In this document: piece after piece, positions 25,786 through 34,048 of the stretch | Numbering within the stretch: position 1 is the first letter of the stretch | How the letters are laid out: each line of letters starts with the position of its first letter | Source: Bacteroidales bacterium | GTDB lineage: Bacteria > Bacteroidota > Bacteroidia > Bacteroidales > UBA932 | DNA: 64,000 nucleotides | Reading direction: 5' to 3' | NCBI GenBank assembly: GCA_017429475.1 | Contig: JAFROX010000001.1 | Location: forward strand, 186,001 to 250,000 | Notes under the pieces: generated by a model | What the model saw: the letters and a program-made list of their open reading frames with translations, nothing else | Databases searched by the model: none | Told to the model about the DNA's origin: nothing | Program-made: the position numbers and the translations under genes

Positions 25786-27554
25786 TAAATCGAATTGATG
25801 AATTCCACCACAGCGTCCCTGTCCTCTTTGCTGAGCTTATAGAACTTTTCTGCGGAAGAATAGGAATGGCTCTTTTTGCTGTAGCCGTGCCACATTATCG
25901 CCTCTACGGTATTGCGGGCACGGGCATCGTGCAACCTGTCGCCACGGCCGGTTTCCTGAGCCGAAAGTCCACGGCCCCAGAGAGGAGTGGTACGGCACCA
26001 GCTTCCGTGGATGTCGTTCTTCATATAGAGCTTATGTTGCACGAAATCGGAATAAGGATAAATCTTCTGGTCGGCATAGCGCGGCAGAGGCTTGCCCTCA
26101 TACATCGCCGGTGCCCAGTAGTTGTCGTCTTTGGTAGTCCAGGAAGGACGGTGGCACGATGCACAGCCTATCTCCATAAACACTTTCTTGCCTCTCTGCA
26201 CGCTCTCTTTGTTCAGGTTGCGCGCACGCGGGATTGCAAGACCTCTGTGCCAAACCATAAAGGCATAGTTCTGGTCGGCTGTCATCTCGGGTTCAAAGTT
26301 ATGATATTTATTGTCAAACTGGTTGGTACCCGGACGAAGAAGTTCATAGACGGCCTCGGAAATTTCTTCGTCAGTGACCTTTCCGTCTCCGTTTACATCC
26401 ACATAGTACGGACTGTTGGTTCCTGAAGCCTTGATCTCAGCAATGACATCCTTGTTCTTGCTCATTGCGCTTGCCCAGGCATTGGTGGTATAGAGATAAG
26501 GCCTGTCGGGGCGTGAAACGTTGGTGATGTTCCAGATTGCATTGGCTCCGGCACCGTCCTGAAGGCTTCCGCGGGTAAGGGCGTAGGTATAGCGCTTGAG
26601 AGTCTGGTAATCCTTCGCAGCCTTGGAAGTCTTAGTACCGTCGGCAAGGATGCCGTCTGTGTAGAAATTGGTGTAATATGCACCTGCTGCCATCTTCTGT
26701 GAGGCCTCGTCCCAGTAGTTCGGGTTGAGATACTCGCTCACATCGAGTCCTGCGGAACGGAAGTATGCCGCCTCTTTCTCATACTGGGCGACGATGCTGT
26801 CGGTGGGGATGGCATCTATAAGTCCTGTGCCGATCACACCGATAGTTGTCTCAAGACGGAAATCGATGTTCTCAGGCTTGGGATCGGTGTTGAATGCGCT
26901 TTCCGGTATGGTCATCGTCGGATACTGGAGAGAGTACTTTTCACCGTCGGCGAACTGCATAGGCAGACCGCTCTCCATAGAACCGATCTCAGTCCAGGTT
27001 ATGTTGATCTGGCTTTCGTCGATGGGAGGAAGGAACGGCGACTGTGCCATTGTCTGGGGCATTCCGGTCACTTCTGCGATATACGGGCCGTCATTGCTGC
27101 CGGCATAAGTCGGATGATAGACCACCAGCAGATAGCCGTTTCCATATGCTGCACTTCCGTTTGCTATGTATCTGTCTTTCCACTGGCCGTGACCGTATCC
27201 GGGGTGGCAGTCGAGGCAGGATTTGCGTACAGACGCCGGGCCGAGGCCGTTGAAAGGCTTGGTGTTTTCAGTATAATTGCGTTCGAAAAATTTCTCTCCG
27301 AGGTTGAATTCATATGTAAGGCCCTGTATCTCAACTGCGGGGGTTTCGTCTTCGTAGCAACCGTCAGTTACGTTGGTGGTTGTGCCGAGCTGTCCGCCCG
27401 GAAACCATTCGTCTGCCGAGAAGTTGCCTACCGCCTGACCGACATATTTCGTGTCGGGTTCGTTCTTTTCAGGTTTGGGTTCATCCGAAGTGGGATTACA
27501 AGCCGCCATCAGCAATGCTGACGAAAGCAAGGCAATATATCTCAGTTTTTTCAT
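25785..27554 (-). CDS. Di-heme DUF1111-type oxidoreductase lipoprotein with EF-hand loop
   Basis: The 589-residue periplasm-facing lipoprotein has lipobox LMAAC. It has two c-type heme sites, CLDCH (about 113-117) and CASCH (about 465-469), and the DUF1111 ending (PLWGRGLS, then EAIMWHGYSKKSHSY and DRDAVVEFINSI). DUF1111 proteins are described as putative di-heme peroxidases or thiol oxidoreductases and often neighbour imelysins. An EF-hand loop, DVNGDGKVTDEE, sits at residues 386-397 and is not part of the family core as I know it. The start at 27554 gives the lipoprotein signal, while the frame extends 21 codons upstream. The substrate is unknown. Confidence 0.85.
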   Translation of the reverse strand: MKKLRYIALLSSALLMAACNPTSDEPKPEKNEPDTKYVGQAVGNFSADEWFPGGQLGTTTNVTDGCYEDETPAVEIQGLTYEFNLGEKFFERNYTENTKPFNGLGPASVRKSCLDCHPGYGHGQWKDRYIANGSAAYGNGYLLVVYHPTYAGSNDGPYIAEVTGMPQTMAQSPFLPPIDESQINITWTEIGSMESGLPMQFADGEKYSLQYPTMTIPESAFNTDPKPENIDFRLETTIGVIGTGLIDAIPTDSIVAQYEKEAAYFRSAGLDVSEYLNPNYWDEASQKMAAGAYYTNFYTDGILADGTKTSKAAKDYQTLKRYTYALTRGSLQDGAGANAIWNITNVSRPDRPYLYTTNAWASAMSKNKDVIAEIKASGTNSPYYVDVNGDGKVTDEEISEAVYELLRPGTNQFDNKYHNFEPEMTADQNYAFMVWHRGLAIPRARNLNKESVQRGKKVFMEIGCASCHRPSWTTKDDNYWAPAMYEGKPLPRYADQKIYPYSDFVQHKLYMKNDIHGSWCRTTPLWGRGLSAQETGRGDRLHDARARNTVEAIMWHGYSKKSHSYSSAEKFYKLSKEDRDAVVEFINSI

Positions 27555-27564
27555 GGCATTATCC

Positions 27565-28785
27565 TTAGAGTGTTTCAACAAATTCAGCAGCTTTGTTGAG
27601 CTCGTCATCGAGAGCATTCAGAGCCTCCATAGCCTTTGCAGCACAGGTTGCATCAGGATCGTCCACAAACGCAACTCCGCTGGCTACACAAGCCTTGAGA
27701 GATGCCACTGCTTCGTCAAGGGTTGACTGAAGCTTGGAAATTCCTGAATACTTCTGGCTTTCGAGCACTTTCATGATGCAAGTCTTGGAAGGAGTGGTAG
27801 CTTCAGCCTTGCCATAAAGGCTATACTGTATGCTTAGGATATTGTTCAGGAAATCGAGGTATGATTTCTTTGAATAGGGTGACTCGATGTAGTCGGGGTC
27901 GGTCGCATAATATGCAGACGCGATCTTGCTGTTAGCCACCTCATTGCAGATATTCGAACAGCCTGCTACGAGTATGGTCGAAACGGCCCTCTGCCAAGTG
28001 GCCATAGTACTGCCGGGTTTTGTCGCCGCCAGCATATTCTCTCCGAAGGTAAGGCCGTTGTCCATCGTAGTATTCATCTCCAGGTCCTCTTCTACATACT
28101 CGACCCTTGCCTCAGGAGTCTTGGGATCCCAGGAAGCCTGGAGCTGCCAGCAGTAGTTGCGGAGGTCTTCGGCGACTGCAGCAGCGAAGATGATTTCGTC
28201 CTTGCCGCTGACGTTGTAGGCAGCGAACGATTCGTCTGTCTCTTTGCCTTTGAGGTCAGCAAGCTTGCGGTTGGCTCCGTCGCGGAAGAGGATGAATTCA
28301 ATGCCGTGGAAACCGAGGTTGCTTACGCCCACCTCATCCACTGCACCTGCTCCTTCTGCATCAAGGTCTGCGATAACTGCAGCGTTGCTCAGTTCCTTGG
28401 CAAGCTTGTCCTTGTTGAGGGGCCAGGTATCGATATGGGGATCGATGCCGTAGACAGTAGCGGCTCCATACAGGAAAGCTTCGCTTGCCTCCCACTGTGC
28501 GCGCGCATCAAGGAAAGTAGTGCATATGGCATCGATATCTGCCTGGCTTGCAGAGCCTAGGCCTTTTTCCTTGAAAGCGGCGAGCTGGTCGTAGAGCTTC
28601 GATGTGGCGTCGGCCAGATTGCCGTAAATCTTATAAATAACTTCAGGAACATATTCCTCGACTGCTGCCTTGAGTTCTTTTTCGGCTGCAGTCTCACCTC
28701 CGTTGTCTACGGGGTTGCAGGAGACTGAGGCCAGCGATACTGCAGCAATCACTGCGAAAGAAACATAATTCAGTATCTTTTTCAT
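27565..28785 (-). CDS. Imelysin-family (M75) lipoprotein
   Basis: The 406-residue protein has a lipobox (SVSC) at residues 20-23. Imelysin hallmarks are present: the helical repeat fold, VYGIDPHIDTWPLN, and the GxHxxE motif as GFHGIEFILFRDG near residue 160. Imelysins (IrpA, ICMP, EfeO/EfeM relatives) are iron-regulated and thought to take part in iron binding or uptake rather than proteolysis. It lies between the porin-like gene and the di-heme gene with short gaps, so all are probably made together. Confidence 0.88.
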   Translation of the reverse strand: MKKILNYVSFAVIAAVSLASVSCNPVDNGGETAAEKELKAAVEEYVPEVIYKIYGNLADATSKLYDQLAAFKEKGLGSASQADIDAICTTFLDARAQWEASEAFLYGAATVYGIDPHIDTWPLNKDKLAKELSNAAVIADLDAEGAGAVDEVGVSNLGFHGIEFILFRDGANRKLADLKGKETDESFAAYNVSGKDEIIFAAAVAEDLRNYCWQLQASWDPKTPEARVEYVEEDLEMNTTMDNGLTFGENMLAATKPGSTMATWQRAVSTILVAGCSNICNEVANSKIASAYYATDPDYIESPYSKKSYLDFLNNILSIQYSLYGKAEATTPSKTCIMKVLESQKYSGISKLQSTLDEAVASLKACVASGVAFVDDPDATCAAKAMEALNALDDELNKAAEFVETL

Positions 28786-28806
28786 AGTGTTATGGTGTTT
28801 AAATGA

Positions 28807-30081
28807 TTATCTGAAAAAACCAGCATAGGCGATGCCTATGGAAATTGATGGTTCATTGTTGTACTGGGTAGCAAGGAACCTGTGGGAATACTCGGCCTTG
28901 ACGGCGATCTCCGGAATCGGGAACCAGTTGATGCCTGCTGCCACCCTCAGTTTTTCAGTGAACTCGGCACTGCCCTGGCCGCTCACGGCCATATAAGGGT
29001 TGTACCACTCACAGCGGCCGAACAGATACAGCTGCTGATTCTTGTCGCGTACGTTGAAAAGGCTGCTGAAAAGGTCGTAACCGGCCTCGAAGCCAAGTGC
29101 GGCGGCTTTGTCACCGACTGGGGTGGAATCATACGGCGCGCCCGAAGCGGCGCCCTTGCTGCTCTTGTATCTGCTTATTACGCCTGCGTCACTGAGATAT
29201 CCGAAGTCGGCATTTCCGCGTACTATCCAGCCGAAGCCCTTGTATCTGAAATCATAGGTTCCGACCAGCAGGGTGCCTTTTGCTGCAGCGAGGCTGGCAT
29301 TGGTGAAAGCTTCATAGGGGAAAGTGTTCCTCAGGGTGTTGCCGACATAGCCGCTGACACCCATCTTCAGACGGTTTTCAAAGAATGACTTGTCAAGTCT
29401 GCCTGCGAATCCAAGGGTGTTGGCCACCTGAAACTTGAAAGGTGTGTTCGCACCTCCGTTTATGAAACCGTCACGGCCGAACATCATAGCATCAAGGCCT
29501 GAAACTACAAGAAACTCATATTTCCAGGTTCCGATATCGCCCCAGATGCTGACTCCGGTGTCGTGCCAGGTGGAAGGAAGCACCGTCGCTTCGCCTTCCG
29601 GCCTGTAGACAGTGAAGAAATTGAGCGGTTCGTGGGCATTGTTGAGACCTCCGACAGGCACCACGATATGTCCCATTCGGACATTCAACTGTGGCATGAA
29701 ACTCTTCTGAAGCCAGAACTGCTCCAGTTCAACCTCTCCGCCCCGCTCGGTCTCTGCTTCCCATTCTCCGGCTTCCTCAAACTCCTTCTCCACCTCGGTG
29801 CCAGTTCCCAGATGCTCGAACTCGATCTCGGATTGCATCGTCCAGCCCTTCCCGAAATCATATCCTACATAGAATACTGCGTGGGGAACATCAAAGCGGC
29901 CGTGAGACTCGCCTTTGTGCAATGAAGCGTTGGAATAGCGGTAGACATTGTCGCTGTAGAAGTTGCGGCTCAGGGCGACCTCCCCGTAACCACCGAGCGT
30001 AAGCCTCTGGGCCTGTGCGTCAAGGGTACAAATCAACAATGATATGAGAGAAACACTCAAAAAAAACCTTTTGATCGTCAT
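28807..30081 (-). CDS. Porin-like outer-membrane barrel protein
   Basis: The 424-residue protein has a signal peptide ending LDAQAQ. It is then a continuous run of amphipathic strands beginning LTLGGYGEVALSRNFYSDN and ending with the aromatic-rich SISIGIAYAGFFR. The start at 30081 gives the proper signal peptide. It resembles Bacteroidetes trimeric-porin-like or DcaP-like barrels and has no plug. As first gene of the imelysin operon it could be the outer-membrane pore for the iron or redox substrate of this locus, which is inference from position. Confidence 0.75.
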   Translation of the reverse strand: MTIKRFFLSVSLISLLICTLDAQAQRLTLGGYGEVALSRNFYSDNVYRYSNASLHKGESHGRFDVPHAVFYVGYDFGKGWTMQSEIEFEHLGTGTEVEKEFEEAGEWEAETERGGEVELEQFWLQKSFMPQLNVRMGHIVVPVGGLNNAHEPLNFFTVYRPEGEATVLPSTWHDTGVSIWGDIGTWKYEFLVVSGLDAMMFGRDGFINGGANTPFKFQVANTLGFAGRLDKSFFENRLKMGVSGYVGNTLRNTFPYEAFTNASLAAAKGTLLVGTYDFRYKGFGWIVRGNADFGYLSDAGVISRYKSSKGAASGAPYDSTPVGDKAAALGFEAGYDLFSSLFNVRDKNQQLYLFGRCEWYNPYMAVSGQGSAEFTEKLRVAAGINWFPIPEIAVKAEYSHRFLATQYNNEPSISIGIAYAGFFR

Positions 30082-30088
30082 TTCGCAA

Positions 30089-30154
30089 ATCGGTTTTAAC
30101 CGATGCAAAAGTATGACAACCAAAAGGCGCGAAAATCACCAATTGTGGTGATTT
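30089..30154 (-). promoter_or_regulatory. Promoter and two putative operators of the imelysin operon
   Basis: The minus-strand -7 element TACTTTTG is at 30106-30113. Just downstream, around the expected transcription start, is an inverted repeat ATCGGTT-TT-AACCGAT (30089-30104). Upstream, covering the -33 region, is AAATCACCA-ATTG-TGGTGATTT (30133-30154), also a 9-base perfect inverted repeat. No TTTG -33 element is present, which suggests dependence on an activator. The upstream repeat might instead form a weak terminator for the rubredoxin gene. Confidence 0.55.
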
Positions 30155-30167
30155 ATGCCGTGCAAGG

Positions 30168-30329
30168 CTACTCAGCGGGGCTGAACTGGTCTTTTCCTAC
30201 GCCGCAAAGAGGGCACACCCAGTCTTCGGGAAGGTCTTCGAAGGCAGTGCCGGGAGCGATGCCGTTGTCGGGGTCTCCAGCCTGCGGATCATACTCATAA
30301 CCGCAGAGGTCGCAAACGTATTTTGCCAT
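30168..30329 (-). CDS. Rubredoxin
   Basis: The 53-residue iron protein has the four cysteine ligands of the FeS4 centre: C6 and C9 in [12 protein letters not shown], and C39 and C42 in DWVCPLCGV. The conserved acidic surface and [11 protein letters not shown] are all present and the length is standard. It is a cytoplasmic one-electron carrier, typically donating to peroxide or superoxide reductases or rubrerythrin in anaerobes. It lies about 87 bases upstream of the imelysin operon on the same strand, with an inverted repeat between them. A phased three-copy repeat precedes its start. Confidence 0.95.
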   Translation of the reverse strand: MAKYVCDLCGYEYDPQAGDPDNGIAPGTAFEDLPEDWVCPLCGVGKDQFSPAE

Positions 30330-30333
30330 ATTC

Positions 30334-30363
30334 GTAATGATTTGTAGTGATTTGTAATGATTT
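30334..30363. repeat. Three 10-base direct repeats upstream of rubredoxin
   Basis: GTAATGATTT, GTAGTGATTT and GTAATGATTT lie head to tail with exactly one helical turn per unit. On the minus strand (AAATCATTAC) they occupy the 5-35 bases before the rubredoxin start, and AAATCA is also the outer half of the operator-like repeat at 30133-30154. They may be regulator half-sites. Confidence 0.5.
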
Positions 30364-30399
30364 GACTCTGCTAAGATAGCAACATTCCTTGCAAAACAC

Positions 30400-30407
30400 T
30401 ACATTTG
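30400..30407 (+). promoter_or_regulatory. -7 promoter element of the kdgK operon
   Basis: TACATTTG fits TAnnTTTG and lies 26 bases before the kdgK ATG at 30434. There is no -33 match at the usual spacing. Confidence 0.5.
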
Positions 30408-30433
30408 CCGGCGTAAAATGCAATAAATATCCA

Positions 30434-31465
30434 ATGGACAAGATAGTAACTTTCGGAGAGGTAATGCTCCGTCTCGCAACCCCGGGTTACGAACGTTTCG
30501 GCCAGGGAAATATGCTCAACGCCACATTCGGCGGAGGAGAAGCAAATGTAGCCGTATCGCTTGCAAACTACGGGATGCCGGTGTCTTTCGTCACAAGGCT
30601 TCCCAAGAACGACATTGCGGCAGCCTGCGTCAGGGAACTGCGCGGCTTCGGAGTCGACACTTCCGATATAGTCTACGGCGGCGGACGCATCGGCATCTAC
30701 TTCCTCGAGACAGGAGCCGTGAGCCGCGGCAGCAAGGTCATCTACGACCGCGCGAACTCTTCGATAGCCGAAGTCAAGCCCGGAATGATCGACTGGGACA
30801 AGGTGCTCGAAGGTGCCGGCTGGTTCCACTGGACCGGAATCACCCCTGCCATCTCCGAAGGTGCCGCACAAGTGTGCCTCGAGGCCGTGAAGGCCTGCAA
30901 CGCAAAGGGCATCACCGTTTCCTGTGACCTCAACTACCGCAAGAATCTCTGGAAATGGGGCAAGAGCGCAATGGAAGTAATGCCCGGGCTGGTAGCCTGC
31001 TCAGACGTCATCCTCGGCAATGAGGAAGATGCATCCAAGGCTCTCGGCATTACTCCGGAAGGTGTCGACGTAGCTGCCGGCAAGGTAGAGGCTGAGGCTT
31101 ATCTTTCTGTTTCGAAACAGATAATGGCCCGCTTCCCCCGCTGCAGGAAGGTGATCACCACGCTTCGCGGCTCCATCAACGCCAATGACAACACCTGGGC
31201 GGGAGTCCTCTACGACGGCACCACTCTGTTCAAATCCAGGGAATACCGCATCTCCCACATCGTCGACCGCGTCGGCGGCGGAGATTCGTTTATGGGCGGC
31301 CTTATCTATGGCCTGCTCAACTACGACAGCGACCAGAAAGCTCTCGACTTCGCAGTGGCTGCATCTTGTCTTAAACATACCATCTACGGAGACTACAACC
31401 GCGTCACCGTGGAGGAAGTGGAAAAACTTATGGGCGGCGATGCCTCAGGGCGTGTTGCCAGATAA
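30434..31465 (+). CDS. kdgK: 2-dehydro-3-deoxygluconokinase (PfkB family)
   Basis: The 343-residue PfkB sugar kinase phosphorylates KDG to KDPG with ATP. The N-terminal substrate segment is TFGEVMLRL, then the glycine-rich FGGGEANVAVSLANYG (about 32-47). The catalytic C-terminal signature is DRVGGGDSFMGGLIYG, around residue 280, with the aspartate of GGGD as base. The assignment to KDG rests on the two genes that follow, KDPG aldolase and mannonate dehydratase. The start is MDKIVTF at 30434. Confidence 0.92.
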   Translation: MDKIVTFGEVMLRLATPGYERFGQGNMLNATFGGGEANVAVSLANYGMPVSFVTRLPKNDIAAACVRELRGFGVDTSDIVYGGGRIGIYFLETGAVSRGSKVIYDRANSSIAEVKPGMIDWDKVLEGAGWFHWTGITPAISEGAAQVCLEAVKACNAKGITVSCDLNYRKNLWKWGKSAMEVMPGLVACSDVILGNEEDASKALGITPEGVDVAAGKVEAEAYLSVSKQIMARFPRCRKVITTLRGSINANDNTWAGVLYDGTTLFKSREYRISHIVDRVGGGDSFMGGLIYGLLNYDSDQKALDFAVAASCLKHTIYGDYNRVTVEEVEKLMGGDASGRVAR

Positions 31466-31481
31466 AATAAAAACTACGATT

Positions 31482-32150
31482 ATGAGCAGATTCAAAAGGC
31501 TTCAGGTTTTCAATACCTTTATCGAGACAGGCATCGTTCCCCTTTATTACAATTCAGACGCCGAGATCGTCAAGAAAGTGGTCAAGGCTTGCTATGACGG
31601 CGGCGCCCGCGTGTTTGAATTCACCAACCGAGGCGACTTCGCCCACGAAGTGTTCGCAGAAGTGAACAAATGGTGCGCCAAGGAATGTCCTGAGATGATT
31701 ATGGGCACAGGTTCTGTATGCGACCCGGCAACTGCGGCTCTCTACATCCAGCTCGGCAGCAACTTCATCGTCTCTCCCAGTCTCAATCCCGATATGGCAA
31801 AAGTCTGCAACCGCCGCAAGATTGCGTGGATTCCCGGCTGCGGTACCCTTAGCGAAATCAATCTGGCTGAGGAACTCGGCTGCGAGATTGTCAAGATATT
31901 CCCCGGCGGAGAGGTCGGAGGCCCTAGCTTCGTGAAGGCCGTCAAAGGCCCCTGCCCTTGGACTGAACTTATGCCTTCTGGCGGCGTGACACCCGAGAGG
32001 GACAGCCTCGAAGCCTGGTTCAAGGCCGGCGTGGCCTGTGTTGGCCTCGGTTCGAAACTCACTCCCAAGGACGTCATCGCCAGCGGTGACTTCGGTTTCA
32101 TCGAGAAGAAAGTCCGCGGAGCTCTCGCAATCGTAAAGGAATTAAGATAG
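31482..32150 (+). CDS. eda: KDPG/KHG aldolase
   Basis: The 222-residue class I aldolase splits 2-keto-3-deoxy-6-phosphogluconate into pyruvate and glyceraldehyde 3-phosphate. The Schiff-base lysine is K138 in IVKIFPGG, and the glutamate E46 in FEFTNRG matches the proton-transfer residue. GTGSVCDPATA and PSGGVTPE are the other active-site loops. It follows kdgK by 16 bases and precedes uxuA by 6, completing the lower uronate pathway. Confidence 0.93.
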   Translation: MSRFKRLQVFNTFIETGIVPLYYNSDAEIVKKVVKACYDGGARVFEFTNRGDFAHEVFAEVNKWCAKECPEMIMGTGSVCDPATAALYIQLGSNFIVSPSLNPDMAKVCNRRKIAWIPGCGTLSEINLAEELGCEIVKIFPGGEVGGPSFVKAVKGPCPWTELMPSGGVTPERDSLEAWFKAGVACVGLGSKLTPKDVIASGDFGFIEKKVRGALAIVKELR

Positions 32151-32156
32151 CACACT

Positions 32157-33377
32157 ATGGTAAAACTGGAAAAAGCCTGGCGCTGGTTCGGTGACAATGA
32201 TGCTGTGACGCTGGACCATCTCGTCCAGATGGGCATCGAAGGTGTCGTCACCGCTCTCCACCATCTTCCTACAGGCGTAGTATGGCCCAAAGACGCAATT
32301 CTGAGGCGCAAGCTTCAGATCGAGTCCAAGGGTATGCGCTGGGCCGTTGTTGAGAGCGTGCCTGTTTCTGAAGACATCAAGACAGGCGGCAGCAGGCGTG
32401 ACGAGCATATCGACAACTACCGCAAAACCATACGCAACCTAGGACAGTGCGGCATCGACACGGTCTGCTACAATTTTATGCCGGTGCTGGACTGGTGCAG
32501 GACAATCCTGGACTACCCGTATGTTGGTGGCGGCATCGGACTGTGCTTCGACTACCCCACTTTCGTCGCTTTTGACGTCTTCATCCTCAAAAGGCCCGGA
32601 GCTGAAAAAGATTACAGCGAGAAAGACCTCTCTGACGCTAAAAAGGTCTTCGCTGCTATGACTCCCGAGCAGGCCGAAACGCTCTGCCACAACATCATCG
32701 TCGTTACGCAGGGTTTCATCAACGGTGCCGTAGACAGTTCTGCCAGCGACTACAGGGAGATTTTCCTGTACTACATCTCCCGTTACAAGGACATCGACAA
32801 GGAGCAGTATCGCGCCAATCTCAAATACTTCATCGACGCACTGATTCCTGTATGTGAGAAATACGGTGTCAATCTGGCCATCCATCCCGACGATCCGCCC
32901 TACCCCATCCTGGGAATGCCCCGCATTATGGGATGCGCAGACGATATGGAATGGCTCGAGAAGGCCAATCCTTCTACCCGCAACGGCATTACCTTCTGTA
33001 CTGGTTCACTTTCCGGTCGCCAGGACAATGATATGGTGGCGATGGCCGAGCGCTTCGCCGACCGTATCCACTTCCTGCACCTGCGCAACACGCGGTATAT
33101 CGGAAACTCGCGCAGTTTCTATGAGTCAGGCCATCTGTACGGAGACCTTGACATGCCGGCCATAATGGAGGTGTTCATGCGTGAGCAGCGCCGTCGCATC
33201 GCATTGGGCCGCAAGGACTTCCGTATGCCGGTGCGTCCCGACCACGGCATCCGCATCCTCAATGACCTCGACGCTGACAAATACAACATAGGCTACCCGC
33301 TCAACGGACGCCTTCGCGGCATCGCCGAGCTCGACGGCCTGATGGTCGGCATCGACAGGATGCTGTCACGGGAATAA
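32157..33377 (+). CDS. uxuA: D-mannonate dehydratase
   Basis: The 406-residue enzyme removes water from D-mannonate to give KDG, which the two upstream enzymes then use. Signatures are EKAWRWFGDNDAVTLDHLVQMG at the N-terminus, AIHPDDPPYPILGMPRI and ITFCTGSLSGRQDNDM in the TIM barrel, and the C-terminal PVRPDHG with a metal ligand. The gene order kdgK-eda-uxuA shows a uronate catabolic operon. The fructuronate/mannonate oxidoreductase (uxuB) is not in the window. Confidence 0.95.
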   Translation: MVKLEKAWRWFGDNDAVTLDHLVQMGIEGVVTALHHLPTGVVWPKDAILRRKLQIESKGMRWAVVESVPVSEDIKTGGSRRDEHIDNYRKTIRNLGQCGIDTVCYNFMPVLDWCRTILDYPYVGGGIGLCFDYPTFVAFDVFILKRPGAEKDYSEKDLSDAKKVFAAMTPEQAETLCHNIIVVTQGFINGAVDSSASDYREIFLYYISRYKDIDKEQYRANLKYFIDALIPVCEKYGVNLAIHPDDPPYPILGMPRIMGCADDMEWLEKANPSTRNGITFCTGSLSGRQDNDMVAMAERFADRIHFLHLRNTRYIGNSRSFYESGHLYGDLDMPAIMEVFMREQRRRIALGRKDFRMPVRPDHGIRILNDLDADKYNIGYPLNGRLRGIAELDGLMVGIDRMLSRE

Positions 33378-33380
33378 TAC

Positions 33381-33573
33381 TACGTTGGTTTTCGCGGCAA
33401 GAGCAGACTGCCTTGCTGCGACCTTCGTTCGCTATCGCTCACTCCGCCCCTCCCATCGTCTACTTCGTCCTGCTCTGCAGAACTCGTATCCAACGGGCCC
33501 CTCCCTCTTCACTTCCGAGGGCGGTAGTGTCGCCTGCAATGCAGTCTGCTCTTGCCGCAACTCAAAAGACGTA
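33381..33573. repeat. Large nested inverted-repeat element between uxuA and the DUF456 gene
   Basis: Arms GCGGCAAGAGCAGACTGC (33394-33411) and its exact complement (33541-33558) are 18 of 18 matched and enclose 129 bases. Inside, 33413-33422 pairs with 33529-33539 (one bulge, one mismatch), and 33440-33449 (CACTCCGCCC) pairs with 33519-33529 (GGGCGGTAGTG, one bulge). TACGT/ACGTA pairs lie outside at 33381-33385 and 33569-33573. The strand can thus fold into one long hairpin. There is no T-tract, so it is not a simple terminator. It may be a miniature mobile or REP-like dispersed element, or a structured RNA. Confidence 0.65.
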
Positions 33574-34044
33574 CTTAATGATGTCGTAGAGCATTATGCC
33601 GCTCACTATGAGCTTGGCTCCGGTGCCTGACATAAATCCGAGGAAGGCTCCGAGACTTGCCTTGAACGAGTCCCATACTCCTCTTTTCTCGAAAAGGAAC
33701 TCTCCGAGGAATGCTCCTGCAAGAGAGCCGACGATGATGCCAAAAGGCGAGAACATACCGATGAAAAGGCCTATCATCGCACCTATGCTGGCAGCCCTAT
33801 GTCCGCCCGTTACCTTGGTAAACCACGCCGGCACGAAATAGTCGAATATCGTCACTAACACCGTCACGACAAGCCAGATCATCAGGAAGCGCAAAGTCAT
33901 CGGATCCGCCACTCCCCTCTGGCCAGAGAAATAGACGAGCAGAAGGCCGACCCAGCTGAGCGGAGGGCCGGGCAGGGCAGGAATTATGCTGCCAACGATT
34001 CCTACTAGACCCAGGATCAATGCAAAAACACAGAATACGTCCAT
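33562..34044 (-). CDS. DUF456-family membrane protein
   Basis: The 160-residue protein has four to five membrane helices rich in glycine. The DUF456 pattern is visible: IIPALPGPPLSWVGLLLVYF near the start, FTKVTGGHRAASIGAMIGLFIG in the middle, and GAFLGEFLFEK near the end. The function of the family is unknown. Its last codons touch the right arm of the inverted-repeat element, so the C-terminus may have been shaped by it. It follows the transporter gene by four bases, so the two form an operon. Confidence 0.82.
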   Translation of the reverse strand: MDVFCVFALILGLVGIVGSIIPALPGPPLSWVGLLLVYFSGQRGVADPMTLRFLMIWLVVTVLVTIFDYFVPAWFTKVTGGHRAASIGAMIGLFIGMFSPFGIIVGSLAGAFLGEFLFEKRGVWDSFKASLGAFLGFMSGTGAKLIVSGIMLYDIIKYVF

Positions 34045-34048
34045 AGTA

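Noticed and set aside
33385..33630. 81-codon open frame across the inverted-repeat element
   Set aside because: The composition follows the two repeat arms rather than a protein, and it runs into the antisense of the DUF456 gene.
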